Below, piece after piece: positions 15,051-23,568 of a stretch of 64,000 nucleotides of DNA. The notes under the pieces are model-generated. The model worked only from the letters and a program-made list of their open reading frames with translations. It searched no databases and was not told where the DNA came from. The translations under genes and the position numbers were made by a program. Position 1 is the stretch's first letter. Each line of letters opens with the position of its first letter. The stretch is taken from contig NZ_JAUTXR010000149.1 in assembly GCF_030658505.1 (NCBI RefSeq), positions 1-64,000 on the forward strand, given 5' to 3'. This DNA comes from Stenotrophomonas raiganjensis (SeqCode). Its GTDB lineage: Bacteria > Pseudomonadota > Gammaproteobacteria > Xanthomonadales > Xanthomonadaceae.

Positions 15051-15881
15051 CTACCCGCGTGCGGGATCGCTGCCCTGGCCAACCCGCCGCTGCAGGGCCA
15101 TCGCCGCTGCCGGATTGCGTGCCTTGCCCGCGCCGATGCACAGCAGGTAGACCTCGCGTGGGCTTTCCGGGGCCGGTGCGGCCAGGCAGGGCAGGTCGTC
15201 CACCGGCTCGCCCTGTGCCCAGCGTCGTGCGCGTTCGGCCCAGCGCTGCTGCACGGGCGCAGGCAGGCCCTCGTTCAAGCGGGCCTGGCTGCGCTTGATC
15301 CGCGCGTAGACGAAGCCAGCGCTGACATCGCCGTGCAGGGGAGCCTCGTCGCTGTCCTCGATCACCAGCGCCACGCCGTGGCGGCGCGCGGCGGCGACCA
15401 GTGCCGGTCCATGTGCCTCGGCGTTGCGCACTTCCAGAGCGTGCTGCAACGGCACGCCCTCGAGCTGCTTCGGCAGCTGCGCCATCAGCGCGTCCAATGC
15501 ATCAGCGTCGGCCGGATGGTGCGGATCGAACTGCCACAGCAGCGGGCCGAGCCGGTCACCGAGCGCAAGTGCCGCCTGCAGGAACGGCGTAGCCGCTTCC
15601 ACGGTGCTGGACAGGTCGCGGCGCTGCACCAGGTAGCGTGGCGCCTTCATCGAGAAACGGAAGCCTTCCGGGGTCTGTGCGGCCCATTGCGCGCACTGCG
15701 CCGAGGTGGGTGTGCGGTAGAACGTGCCGTTGATCTCGATGCAGCGCAGGGCACGACTGGCGTGGGCCAGTTCTTCACGCTGTGGCAGGCCCACGGGGTA
15801 GAAAACGCCGCCGCGCCATTCGGGAAACACCCAGCCACCGATGCCGCAGCGGATGGTCGCCTGCCGGGAAGCGGCCGTCAC
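15051..15881 (-). CDS. DUF72 domain protein (YecE-like)
   Basis: A 276-residue protein of the DUF72 family, a TIM-barrel-like fold of unknown biochemical role. Hallmarks are CGIGGWVFPEWRGGVFYP near the N-terminus, EINGTFYR, and FRFSMKAPRYLVQRRDL. The start is a GTG at 15881 whose last two bases overlap the TGA of the upstream VOC gene, so translation is probably coupled. Longer reading frames upstream overlap the VOC gene and lack family similarity. DUF72 proteins may bind metals or act on nucleic acids, but this is not established. Confidence 0.85.
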   Translation of the reverse strand: MTAASRQATIRCGIGGWVFPEWRGGVFYPVGLPQREELAHASRALRCIEINGTFYRTPTSAQCAQWAAQTPEGFRFSMKAPRYLVQRRDLSSTVEAATPFLQAALALGDRLGPLLWQFDPHHPADADALDALMAQLPKQLEGVPLQHALEVRNAEAHGPALVAAARRHGVALVIEDSDEAPLHGDVSAGFVYARIKRSQARLNEGLPAPVQQRWAERARRWAQGEPVDDLPCLAAPAPESPREVYLLCIGAGKARNPAAAMALQRRVGQGSDPARG

Positions 15882-16321
15882 GGGACGTGGTCCACACGCC
15901 AGGGATCGTAGCTGCCGAACCACCACAGGTAGCCTTCCGGGTCGGCGCAGGCATAGCCACGGCCGCCGTAGTCCTGGTCGGCGATGTCGATGACGATTCG
16001 GGCACCGGCGGCCTTGGCCCGGGCGTAGTGCGCATCGGCATCGCTGACAATCACGCAGGCGCTCTGAGTCTGGCGTCCTCCGACTTCTTCGGGCAAGGCT
16101 GCGTGTTCGCTCCACGCGCTCTGGTTGTTGGCCGAGCCGAGCATGATCATGCCGTTGCCGAAGGTCAGCTGCGCGTGGAAGACCGTATCGCCATCGGCGT
16201 ACACGGCCTGGGCATGGAAGCCGAAGGCGAGTTGCAGCCAGTCGATGGCGGCCTGCGCATCGCGGTAGCGCAGGCACGGAATGATCGTGGAGCCGCTGCT
16301 CGGTTGGCCGTTCTCGCCCAT
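15878..16321 (-). CDS. VOC superfamily (glyoxalase/PhnB-like) protein
   Basis: A 147-residue protein with the two beta-alpha-beta-beta-beta modules of the vicinal oxygen chelate superfamily. Key stretches are IIPCLRYRDAQAAIDWLQLAFGF at the start, LTFGNGMIMLG in the middle and GYACADPEGYLWWFGSYDP near the end, typical of the YaeR/PhnB-like subgroup. Members isomerise, epimerise or bind metal-chelated small molecules; the substrate cannot be inferred. The stop codon overlaps the GTG start of the DUF72 gene, showing an operon. Confidence 0.88.
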   Translation of the reverse strand: MGENGQPSSGSTIIPCLRYRDAQAAIDWLQLAFGFHAQAVYADGDTVFHAQLTFGNGMIMLGSANNQSAWSEHAALPEEVGGRQTQSACVIVSDADAHYARAKAAGARIVIDIADQDYGGRGYACADPEGYLWWFGSYDPWRVDHVP

Positions 16322-16431
16322 GACACCCCTCCTATGGCACAGGGCAGGGTGCGCCGCAGACCGTTACCATCCCGCGAAACCCCGGTGACGGCCTGCACAT
16401 GGCCGCTACCCCTGTTCGGAGATCGTGCTGG

Positions 16432-17994
16432 ATGAAAACCTGGATTGGAGGAGCCGTGCTGCTGGCGTGCACGACCATGGCGAGCGCGTCGACCCCGGCG
16501 CAGCTGCAGGACCTGGATGCAACCGTCGAGCGCGTACGCGCGCAGTTCGACGTGCCCGGCATTGCGGTGGCCGTGGTGAAGGACGGCCAGGTGGTGCTGG
16601 AGCGCGGCTGGGGCGTGCGCGAGCAGGGCAAGCCGGAACCGGTGCAGGCCGATACGCTGTTTGCGATCGCCTCCAACACCAAGGCGTTCACCGCCACCTC
16701 GCTGAACCTGCTGGCCGAGGACGGCAAGCTGAAGATGGATGACAAGGTGATCGACCACCTGCCGTCATTCCGCATGTCCGATCCGTTCGTGACCGGGCAG
16801 ATGACGATCCGCGACCTGCTGTCGCATCGTAGCGGCCTGAGCCTGGGCGCCGGTGACCTGTTGTTCTGGCCGGCCACGTCCTACAGCAATGCCGAAGTGG
16901 TGGAACGGCTGGGCAGGGTGCCGCTGAAGGGGGGCTTCCGCGAGAGCTATGCCTACGACAACATCCTGTATGCGGTCGCCCAGCAGGTGATCGAACACGT
17001 CTCCGGCATGAGCTACCAGCAGTTCCTGCAGACCCGCATCTTCGACAAGGTGGGCATGGCCGGCACGCGCTACAACGCCGACCACCTGAAGCCGGGCGAC
17101 AAGGCGGCGGTCGGCCACGCCAAGTACGATTTCAAGGACCTGCGCACTGTCGCGCCGCTGACCTGGTCGAACAATGCTGGTGCCGGTGGCATCTATTCCA
17201 GTGCGCACGACATGGCACGCTGGATGCAGGTGCAGCTGGCCGAAGGCAAACTGGCCGACGGCACGCCGTTGTTCACCGGGAAGAGCCAGCAGCAGATGTG
17301 GCGGATGATCACGCCGCAGTCGATCCCGGCGCCGAGCGTGCCGGAGCTGGCACCGGCGCGGGCCAACTTCGCCGGCTATGGCGAAGGCTGGAGCCTGAGC
17401 GACTACCGTGGCCAGAAGCTGGTCTGGCACACCGGTGGCTGGCCGGGCATGGTTTCGCGGCTGACACTGGTGCCGGGCGAGAAGCTGGGCGTGGTGGTGC
17501 TGACCAACCAGGAAGTGGGTGCGGCGTTCAACGCGATCACCCTGAGCGTGCTTGATGCCTATCTGGGCGGCGAGAAGCACGACTGGGTGGACGCCTATGC
17601 CAAGGCCGTGGCCAAGGGCCAGGACAAGGCCGACGAGGCCTGGGCCAAGCACCAGAACGCGCGCGACAAGGGCAGCAAGCCATCGCTGGCACTGGCCGGC
17701 TACACCGGCACGTTCCGCGACCGCTGGTATGGCGACATGCAGATCAGCGCCCAGGGCAAAGGCCTGCGCCTGCGCTTCATGAAGACCGCACAGCTGAGCG
17801 GTCGGCTGGAGCACTGGCAGCACGACACCTTCATCGTGCGCTGGGACGACCGTTCGCTCAACGCCGATGCGTTCGTGAACTTCAGCCTGGACCCGGACGG
17901 CAAGGTGCGCGAGGTGCGCATGCAGTCGATCTCCGACCTGACCGATTTCAGCTTCGATTTCCAGGACCTGCTGTTCAGCCCGGTCAAAGAATGA
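16432..17994 (+). CDS. serine beta-lactamase-like hydrolase with DUF3471
   Basis: A 520-residue secreted serine hydrolase of the beta-lactamase/penicillin-binding-like family (class C, esterase EstB and Pab87-type peptidases). The signal peptide is MKTWIGGAVLLACTTMASAS. The catalytic SxxK is SNTK at residues 81-84, the YxN motif is YDN at 175-177, and the HxG-type motif is HTGGWPG at about residue 337. A C-terminal DUF3471 beta-domain (about 420-510) follows. This two-domain form is generally a D-amino-acid peptidase or esterase rather than a true beta-lactamase. A TTG/ATG extension to 16399 lacks signal-peptide character. A 14-G tract lies 10 nt after the stop. Confidence 0.88.
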   Translation: MKTWIGGAVLLACTTMASASTPAQLQDLDATVERVRAQFDVPGIAVAVVKDGQVVLERGWGVREQGKPEPVQADTLFAIASNTKAFTATSLNLLAEDGKLKMDDKVIDHLPSFRMSDPFVTGQMTIRDLLSHRSGLSLGAGDLLFWPATSYSNAEVVERLGRVPLKGGFRESYAYDNILYAVAQQVIEHVSGMSYQQFLQTRIFDKVGMAGTRYNADHLKPGDKAAVGHAKYDFKDLRTVAPLTWSNNAGAGGIYSSAHDMARWMQVQLAEGKLADGTPLFTGKSQQQMWRMITPQSIPAPSVPELAPARANFAGYGEGWSLSDYRGQKLVWHTGGWPGMVSRLTLVPGEKLGVVVLTNQEVGAAFNAITLSVLDAYLGGEKHDWVDAYAKAVAKGQDKADEAWAKHQNARDKGSKPSLALAGYTGTFRDRWYGDMQISAQGKGLRLRFMKTAQLSGRLEHWQHDTFIVRWDDRSLNADAFVNFSLDPDGKVREVRMQSISDLTDFSFDFQDLLFSPVKE

Positions 17995-17996
17995 GG

Positions 17997-18111
17997 GTAG
18001 TGTCGGGGGGGGGGGGGGCCCCGCCACGAGCCAAGGCAAAGAGCAAACGGTGCGGCCCCCCCTTTCCTCCTTGCAATGGCCTCTTGGTGGCCGGCCCGCG
18101 CCCGGCACTAC
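17997..18111. repeat. SMAG-like pair with an internal 14-G homopolymer
   Basis: A GTAG-headed arm beginning at 17997 and its reverse counterpart ending at 18111 (18086-18111) form a diverged, widely spaced SMAG pair. The left arm has become a run of 14 G at 18005-18018, followed by CCCC. A second C6 block lies near 18057-18062. There is no gene here. Polymerase slippage in the G tract is expected to vary its length. Confidence 0.65.
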
Positions 18112-18189
18112 CGGAGCCGCGGCGATCATCGGCTGGCGTACACATCCGGCGTGGGATACTCCGCCGGTTGCAAGAAGCGAGGGAATGCG

Positions 18190-20022
18190 ATGTTCCGTTG
18201 GTTTGAATCCCTGATTCCGGTGTTCCCGCCCGTGGATGGGCGCATGCCACCACGCAAGGTGCTGCCGTTCTACCTGCACTACCTGCGCCCGGTCTGGCCG
18301 GTGCTGTTGGCGACCCTGATTGCCGGCCTGCTCCTGGCACTGGTGGAAGTGGCGATGTTCGACTACCTGGGCCGCATCGTCGACATGGTCGCCGAGCAGC
18401 CCGGTGCCGATTTCTTCAAGCGCCATGCCAATGAACTGGGCTGGATGCTGTTCATCACGGTCATTGCGCGGCCGATCCTGGTGGGCCTGCACAACCTGCT
18501 GGTCAACCAGGCGATCGTGCCCGGCCTGAGCAACCGCTCGCGCTGGCTGATGCACAACTACGTGGTGCGGCAGAGCCTGAGCTTCTTCCAGAACGACTTC
18601 GCCGGCAGCGTTGCCAACCGGGTGATGCAGACCGGTACCTCGCTGCGCGAGTCGGCGGTGCAGATGGTGGACTCGCTCTGGTACATCGTGGTCTACACCG
18701 GTACGGCGCTCTACCTGTTCGCGCAGGCCGACTGGCGGCTGATGGTGCCGCTGATCCTGTGGCTGCTGGCCTATGCGGTGATCATGGTCTACTTCGTGCC
18801 GCGCGCGAAGCAACGGGCCTGGATCGCCTCCGAGGCGCGTTCCAAGGCGATGGGCCGCATCGTCGATGGCTACACCAACATTCCCACGTTGAAGCTGTTC
18901 GCCCATGGCGGGCGCGAGCAGGCCTACGTGGCCGAGTCGATCCAGGAACTGGCGGTCAAGCACCGCGCGCAGACCCGCGTCACCACCGGCATGGACCTGA
19001 CCATCGCCATCGTCAACGGCTTCCTGATCGCCGGCACCTGCGGGCTGGCGTTGTGGCTGTGGAATGGCGGCCACATCACCGTGGGTGCGATCACCCTGGC
19101 GACCGGCCTGGTGATCCGCATCCACAACATGTCCGGCTGGATCATGTGGACCATCAACGGCATCTTCGAGGACATCGGCACGGTGCAGGACGGCATCACC
19201 ACCATCGCGCAGCCGCTGACGGTGCAGGATCGCGAGGATGCGGTGCCGTTGCAGGTGACCCGTGGTGGCGTGCATTTCCAGGACATCCACTTCCACTACG
19301 GCAAGAAGGGCGGCGTGATCGCAGGCCTGGACCTGGTGGTGAAGCCGGGCGAGAAGATCGGCCTGGTCGGTCCTTCCGGTGCGGGCAAGTCGACCCTGGT
19401 CAACGTGCTGCTGCGCCTGTACGACCTGGAAAGCGGCCGCATCCTGATCGACGGCCAGGACATTGCGTACGTCACCCAGGAAAGCCTGCGCCAGCAGATC
19501 GGCGTGGTCACCCAGGACACCTCGCTGCTGCATCGCTCGATCCGCGACAACCTGCTGTACGGTCGTCCCGACGCGACCGATGCGCAGCTGCGCGCGGCCG
19601 TGGCCAAGGCACGCGCCGAAGCCTTCATCGATACGCTGGTGGACGGGCAGGGCCGTCGTGGCTACGACGCGCACGTGGGCGAGCGCGGGGTGAAGCTGTC
19701 CGGTGGCCAGCGCCAGCGCATCGCCATTGCCCGCGTGCTGCTGAAGGACGCACCGATCCTGGTACTGGACGAAGCCACTTCGGCGCTGGACTCGGAAGTG
19801 GAAGCGGCGATCCAGGACAGCCTGGACGAACTGATGGGCGGCAAGACGGTGATCGCGATCGCACATCGGCTGTCGACCATCGCGCGCATGGACCGGCTGG
19901 TGGTGATGGACCAGGGCCGCATCGTCGAGACCGGCAGCCACGCCGAGCTGATTGCGGCCGGTGGCCTGTACGCGCGCTTGTGGGCGCGGCAGACCGGTGG
20001 TTTCGTGGCGGCCGATCAATGA
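18190..20022 (+). CDS. ABC transporter, fused permease and ATPase
   Basis: A 610-residue half-transporter of the MsbA/multidrug exporter type. Six transmembrane helices occupy about residues 35-330. The nucleotide-binding domain has Walker A GPSGAGKS at about 394-401, ABC signature LSGGQ at about 503-507, Walker B ILVLDEATSALDSE and an AHRLST switch. It works as a homodimer in the inner membrane, exporting a lipid, peptide or drug; the substrate is unknown. The start at 18190 (MFRWFESLIP) follows GAGGGAATGCG. A GATACT at about 18151 could be the -10. It is a single gene, closed by a strong hairpin. Confidence 0.92.
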   Translation: MFRWFESLIPVFPPVDGRMPPRKVLPFYLHYLRPVWPVLLATLIAGLLLALVEVAMFDYLGRIVDMVAEQPGADFFKRHANELGWMLFITVIARPILVGLHNLLVNQAIVPGLSNRSRWLMHNYVVRQSLSFFQNDFAGSVANRVMQTGTSLRESAVQMVDSLWYIVVYTGTALYLFAQADWRLMVPLILWLLAYAVIMVYFVPRAKQRAWIASEARSKAMGRIVDGYTNIPTLKLFAHGGREQAYVAESIQELAVKHRAQTRVTTGMDLTIAIVNGFLIAGTCGLALWLWNGGHITVGAITLATGLVIRIHNMSGWIMWTINGIFEDIGTVQDGITTIAQPLTVQDREDAVPLQVTRGGVHFQDIHFHYGKKGGVIAGLDLVVKPGEKIGLVGPSGAGKSTLVNVLLRLYDLESGRILIDGQDIAYVTQESLRQQIGVVTQDTSLLHRSIRDNLLYGRPDATDAQLRAAVAKARAEAFIDTLVDGQGRRGYDAHVGERGVKLSGGQRQRIAIARVLLKDAPILVLDEATSALDSEVEAAIQDSLDELMGGKTVIAIAHRLSTIARMDRLVVMDQGRIVETGSHAELIAAGGLYARLWARQTGGFVAADQ

Positions 20023-20030
20023 GTGTTTGC

Positions 20031-20063
20031 GAGCGGATCCTCTCAGCAGGAGAGGATCCGCTC
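20031..20063. terminator. bidirectional terminator hairpin
   Basis: A perfect 14-bp stem (20031-20044/20050-20063) with a 5-nt loop lies between the stop codons of the ABC transporter and the convergent hypothetical gene. There is no T run on either side, but the stability and position suggest that it serves both transcripts. Confidence 0.65.
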
Positions 20064-20073
20064 CGCTGCGGCG

Positions 20074-20856
20074 TTATCGACCTTCCCGCTCGGGTTCGAT
20101 GCTGACCTTGATCACGGCCACACACTTCGACGCTGGATCGCGCCGCTGTTCGGCAACGTCTCCCTGCAACTGGACGCGAATGCTGCGGTCGTCCCGGGTG
20201 AACAGGTAGGAGAGCCCGTCCTCAATGAACGCGTACTGCGCTGGCGGCGGCTCCTCCCCAAAAATCTCCTGCGCGTAGCCGGCCTGAAGCAGTCGTTGTT
20301 GCAGTGTGCCTGCACGCAGGGGGCAATGCGCGCCAACATCCTCGTACACGAGTGGGTTGTCACGGGGCCGCTCCTCGCCCTGTGGTCTGGTCTTCATCAC
20401 CATATAGCTCAGGTAGACCGCTGCGGGGTAGTAGGTGATGTCGAGGTGCTGGCTGAACTGGTTTCCTTTGGGGAGGTTCATTGCGGAGACCTGCAATGCA
20501 CGTTCCGGTGCCGGGTTGGGGTTCCAGGGCTCGGCGCGCGGCGTTGGCATCGGCGACTGGTTCAGGTTCAGTCGCAGGCTGTCGCAGAGCGCTGGCAATC
20601 GCAGCGCGTGCAGATCGGTTTGCTTGCCGTGCAATGACAGCAGCAGGTTCACCACCCTGTCGGAGACATCCAGCGGGTCGCGTTCGTCGAACAGGGTATT
20701 CGGTTGTGACAATGCCGACAGTGGCATTGGGCAGCTGCCAGGTGCCGCCCATTGCTGGAAGTCATAGTCATCGGCGGCAAACACCGTGGCTGACGCCAGA
20801 GTGGCGGCAAGTACCGTTGCGATTGCGGAGAGGGTACTGTGCCCTTCCCTGGGCAT
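20074..20856 (-). CDS. hypothetical secreted protein
   Basis: A 260-residue protein with a signal peptide (about residues 1-27, ending ATVFAADDYD). I do not recognise a family. The mature part has three cysteines (GSCP, PALCDSL, GAHCP) plus one near the C-terminus (SKCV), so periplasmic disulfides are plausible. It is rich in Pro and Arg, has a Leu-rich helix (RVVNLLLSLHGKQ), and no membrane segment or enzyme motif stands out. It is transcribed alone, divergent from the agp gene and convergent with the ABC transporter gene. Confidence 0.7.
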   Translation of the reverse strand: MPREGHSTLSAIATVLAATLASATVFAADDYDFQQWAAPGSCPMPLSALSQPNTLFDERDPLDVSDRVVNLLLSLHGKQTDLHALRLPALCDSLRLNLNQSPMPTPRAEPWNPNPAPERALQVSAMNLPKGNQFSQHLDITYYPAAVYLSYMVMKTRPQGEERPRDNPLVYEDVGAHCPLRAGTLQQRLLQAGYAQEIFGEEPPPAQYAFIEDGLSYLFTRDDRSIRVQLQGDVAEQRRDPASKCVAVIKVSIEPEREGR

Positions 20857-20980
20857 GATCCGGATCCTTGTGTTGGCCAGCGGCCGATATCGGCACTGTA
20901 GCGCAGCAGCCTGAGGCTCGCTTGCAGCTAGGGCCAGAGCCTATGCTGGCCGCGCCCTGTCCACCCCACAAGGTGCTTCC

Positions 20981-22201
20981 ATGTTCCTGTCCGCGCGCTG
21001 CGTCCTGTTGCTGGCCCTGCTGTCTGCCTGCGGGGCGTGCCCTGCCGCCGGGGATACCGGCGACCAGCTCGAGCAGGTCGTCCTGCTCAGCCGCCACAAC
21101 CTGCGCGCGCCGGTGGTGGCATCGGGCGCGCTCGCCAATGCGACGCCCGAGGCCTGGCCGCGCTGGGACGTGGGCGCAGGCGAGCTGACCACCAAGGGCG
21201 GTGTGCTCGAGGTCTACATGGGCCGCTACATCGGCCAGTGGCTGCGGCGGGCGCAGTTGCTGCCGGCAACAGGCTGCCCGCAGCCGGGCGACTTCCACGC
21301 GCACGCCAACAGCCTGCAGCGCACCCAGGCCACCGCGCAGTTCTTCGTTGCCGGTGCCTTCCCGGGCTGCCATGTTGCGGTCGAACAGCGCATGCCGCTG
21401 GGCACGATGGATCCGTTGTTCGACCCGGTGATCCACAACGGTGGCACGCTCTTCCGCACGCGCGCGCTGGAGTCAATGCAGCGCGCGCTGGCCGCAGCGG
21501 ACCTGGCACCGGCTTTGTCCGTGGTGGAGGAAATCACCCGCTATCCGCAGTCGGAGGCATGCAAGGGGCACAGCGACTGCCATCTGGCGCTGTCCGACAC
21601 CACCTTCAGCGCGGAACCGGGCAAGGAGCCAAGCCTTTCCGGATCACTGGCCCTGGCCAGCGGGCTGGTCGATGCCTTGTTGATGGAGCACTACCAGGGC
21701 GGTGGCATCCCCCGCGAAGGCTGGGGCCGGTTGACCACCGAGGCGCAATGGCAGGCACTGGCGCAGATCCGCAACCGCTACCAGGACGTCCTGTTCGGAA
21801 CGCCCGAGGTGGCGCCGGATGTGGCCGGACCGCTGCTGGCACGCGTGGATGCGTTGTTGGAAGATCCCGCATCGCCGAAGGTGAGCCTGCTGGTCGGTCA
21901 CGATTCCAATATCGGTTCGGTGCTGGCGGCGTTGGGAGTCAGCGACTACAGCCTGCCGGGCCAGTACGAGAAGACGCCGATCGGTGGCCTGCTGCAGTTC
22001 GAGCGCTGGCGTGACCGCCACAGCGGCGGGGAGCGGATCCGCCTGGCCTACGTCTACCCGACCACCGCGCAGCTGCGCGATGCGCTGCCGCTGACCAACG
22101 CGCAGCCGCCGGGCCGCGTCGCGCTGCGTGTGCCGGGATGCGCGGCTCAGGGGTGCACCGTCGCCGAGTTCCAACGCCTGCTGCATCCTGCAGCCCGCTG
22201 A
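20981..22201 (+). CDS. agp: periplasmic glucose-1-phosphatase (histidine acid phosphatase)
   Basis: A 406-residue periplasmic acid phosphatase. The active-site motif RHNLRAP at 38-44 contains the nucleophilic His39. The HD proton donor is in GHDSNI at about 306-311. Long stretches follow E. coli Agp: WPRWDVGAGELTTKGGVLEV, ANSLQRTQATAQFF, GTMDPLFDPVI and EKTPIGG. Agp hydrolyses glucose-1-phosphate and some other sugar and inositol phosphates, so phytate-type activity is possible. The N-terminus is a signal peptide with cysteines at 18 and 20. A CTATGCT at about 20941 could be the -10. The stop is only 10 nt from the stop of the convergent lyase gene. Confidence 0.92.
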   Translation: MFLSARCVLLLALLSACGACPAAGDTGDQLEQVVLLSRHNLRAPVVASGALANATPEAWPRWDVGAGELTTKGGVLEVYMGRYIGQWLRRAQLLPATGCPQPGDFHAHANSLQRTQATAQFFVAGAFPGCHVAVEQRMPLGTMDPLFDPVIHNGGTLFRTRALESMQRALAAADLAPALSVVEEITRYPQSEACKGHSDCHLALSDTTFSAEPGKEPSLSGSLALASGLVDALLMEHYQGGGIPREGWGRLTTEAQWQALAQIRNRYQDVLFGTPEVAPDVAGPLLARVDALLEDPASPKVSLLVGHDSNIGSVLAALGVSDYSLPGQYEKTPIGGLLQFERWRDRHSGGERIRLAYVYPTTAQLRDALPLTNAQPPGRVALRVPGCAAQGCTVAEFQRLLHPAAR

Positions 22202-22211
22202 GGCACTGCTG

Positions 22212-23210
22212 CTAACGCAGCGGCGTGCGCACGATGCCATGCGTGGCCATCAGCGTAAGGTCGCCGCCCAGCCGTGGCGAGTGGAACGGGCCGCGTGCAT
22301 GCGCGGCATCGAACAGGCCGCCATCCGGTGATCGCAGCCGGTAGAACTCGACCCAGCCGCTGGCCTGAAGCGGCAGCTGTGCCACGCCGGTGTGTTGGTT
22401 GAACCACGAAGGGTCATTGCTGCCTTCGATGACGCGACGGGCAAGGCGGTCAATTGCATGGTCCTTGCTGGCATACCAGTCCTGGCCGCGCAGCCGCGCC
22501 AGCTCAGCCATCATCACCAGTGGCGCCAATGCGTAGTCGTGGTAATGCAGGGCACGTTGCCCACGCGCCATTTCCAGTGGCAGGCTGCCATCGTCCTGGA
22601 TGTCATCGATACCCTTCTGGAAGGCAGCATGACCGGCCTGCCACAGGGCCTCGTCATCGGTGGCCAGGCCGGTGGCCAGCACGCCCAGCCCGCCCCAGTA
22701 GTAGTGGTTGTTGCGGCGCCGTTTCGGATTGTCCCAGTACGCCAGATTCGCTCGGGCCAGCTTCTGCAACCACGGATCGATGCGCGCGCGCTGCTGCGGG
22801 TTGGCCTGGTCATGCACCTTCAGGTAGGCCATGGCTACCGCATCGAGCATCCACTGCCGCATGTAGAACGACTGATCGTTGTTGACCCGGATCATCTGCC
22901 CGAGCATGGCGCCATCGTCGGCCCATGCACCCAGCCAGCTCAGCGTGCACTGTGCCGCTGCCGGGTCATTGGTGCGCAGGTAGTCATCGCTCATGCGCGC
23001 CACGTCGGCGGCATAGCGGTCCAGCGGCGCAGTGGCGTCCTTGTTCTGCTGGTGCAGTACCGGGTCGATCACCGAGCCGACCTTGTCGGTGTAGTAGCCC
23101 AGGGCGCGGATGTCGGGGTATCCAGCCGGTGGCGAGGGGCAGGCGGCGTAGACAGGGGCGGCCGCCAAGGCAGCGGAAAGGAGGCCGAGCCGTAGGGCTA
23201 GGGTGCGCAT
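22212..23210 (-). CDS. PL5-family alginate/polyuronate lyase
   Basis: A 332-residue periplasmic alginate-lyase-family protein (PL5, AlgL-like alpha/alpha toroid). The signal peptide is MRTLALRLGLLSAALAAAPVYA. Catalytic candidates are Tyr116 (FYMRQW), Asn168-His169 (NNHYYWGG), Arg216 (EMARGQR) and Tyr223 (LHYHDYAL). From memory these correspond, with an offset of one, to Tyr115, Asn167, His168, Arg215 and Tyr222 of S. maltophilia Smlt1473, a broad lyase acting on polymannuronate, hyaluronate and polyglucuronate. The enzyme would cut polyuronates by beta-elimination. No alginate biosynthesis genes lie nearby, which favours scavenging or biofilm degradation. The start at 23210 fixes the signal peptide. 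Confidence 0.92.
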   Translation of the reverse strand: MRTLALRLGLLSAALAAAPVYAACPSPPAGYPDIRALGYYTDKVGSVIDPVLHQQNKDATAPLDRYAADVARMSDDYLRTNDPAAAQCTLSWLGAWADDGAMLGQMIRVNNDQSFYMRQWMLDAVAMAYLKVHDQANPQQRARIDPWLQKLARANLAYWDNPKRRRNNHYYWGGLGVLATGLATDDEALWQAGHAAFQKGIDDIQDDGSLPLEMARGQRALHYHDYALAPLVMMAELARLRGQDWYASKDHAIDRLARRVIEGSNDPSWFNQHTGVAQLPLQASGWVEFYRLRSPDGGLFDAAHARGPFHSPRLGGDLTLMATHGIVRTPLR

Positions 23211-23512
23211 TGGAACCTGCAGATAAAGGGAAGGCCGTGCGAACGATGCGCCCGGAGTCGTTTGCCAGTTGTGAGGCCGCACAGGCCCGGTTTGCAGGTG
23301 TTCAGGACCGGAGCGGCGCTTCAAGCTCAAGAGTTCGAGTGCGGATACCCGGTAGTGGCTGGCTCATTGGAAAACGAGCGGGGCAGCGATGAGGATTGCC
23401 CTGCAGCCTGTCGTGGCTGTGGTGCCGAGTACTTCGTGGATCTGCGGCTGGGCTCAAAGAAAATGTACATCCATCTGCTCTGACCCGGCAGCAGCCCAAC
23501 GCAGGGGCGAAT
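23211..23512. other. intergenic region upstream of the lyase gene
   Basis: About 300 bp between the lyase start and the terminator of the DUF885 gene. It should carry the lyase promoter on the minus strand, but no convincing -10/-35 pair was found. Small open frames here lack ribosome binding sites and family similarity, so I see no gene in it. Confidence 0.5.
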
Positions 23513-23542
23513 AAAAAAAACGGCCCGGGTTTCCCCGGGCCG
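23513..23542 (-). terminator. intrinsic terminator of the DUF885 gene
   Basis: On the minus strand a 9-bp GC stem (23542-23534/23529-23521) with a 4-nt loop is followed by eight T (complement of 23513-23520). It lies 26 nt after the stop of the DUF885 gene and is a textbook Rho-independent terminator. Confidence 0.92.
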
Positions 23543-23568
23543 CTCCGCTTCATCTCACACCGTCCCGA

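Noticed and set aside
16432..17994. A true class C beta-lactamase (resistance gene)
   Set aside because: Although SxxK and YxN are present, the C-terminal DUF3471 domain and the HTGGWPG form point to a peptidase or esterase; no regulator of the AmpR type is adjacent.
16765..20019. A 1084-codon minus-strand frame across the hydrolase and ABC exporter genes
   Set aside because: It spans two real genes and the poly-G gap, with no motif and typical antisense composition.
23262..23483. A 73-codon frame upstream of the lyase gene
   Set aside because: No start signal, no recognisable family and atypical codon pattern for the window.
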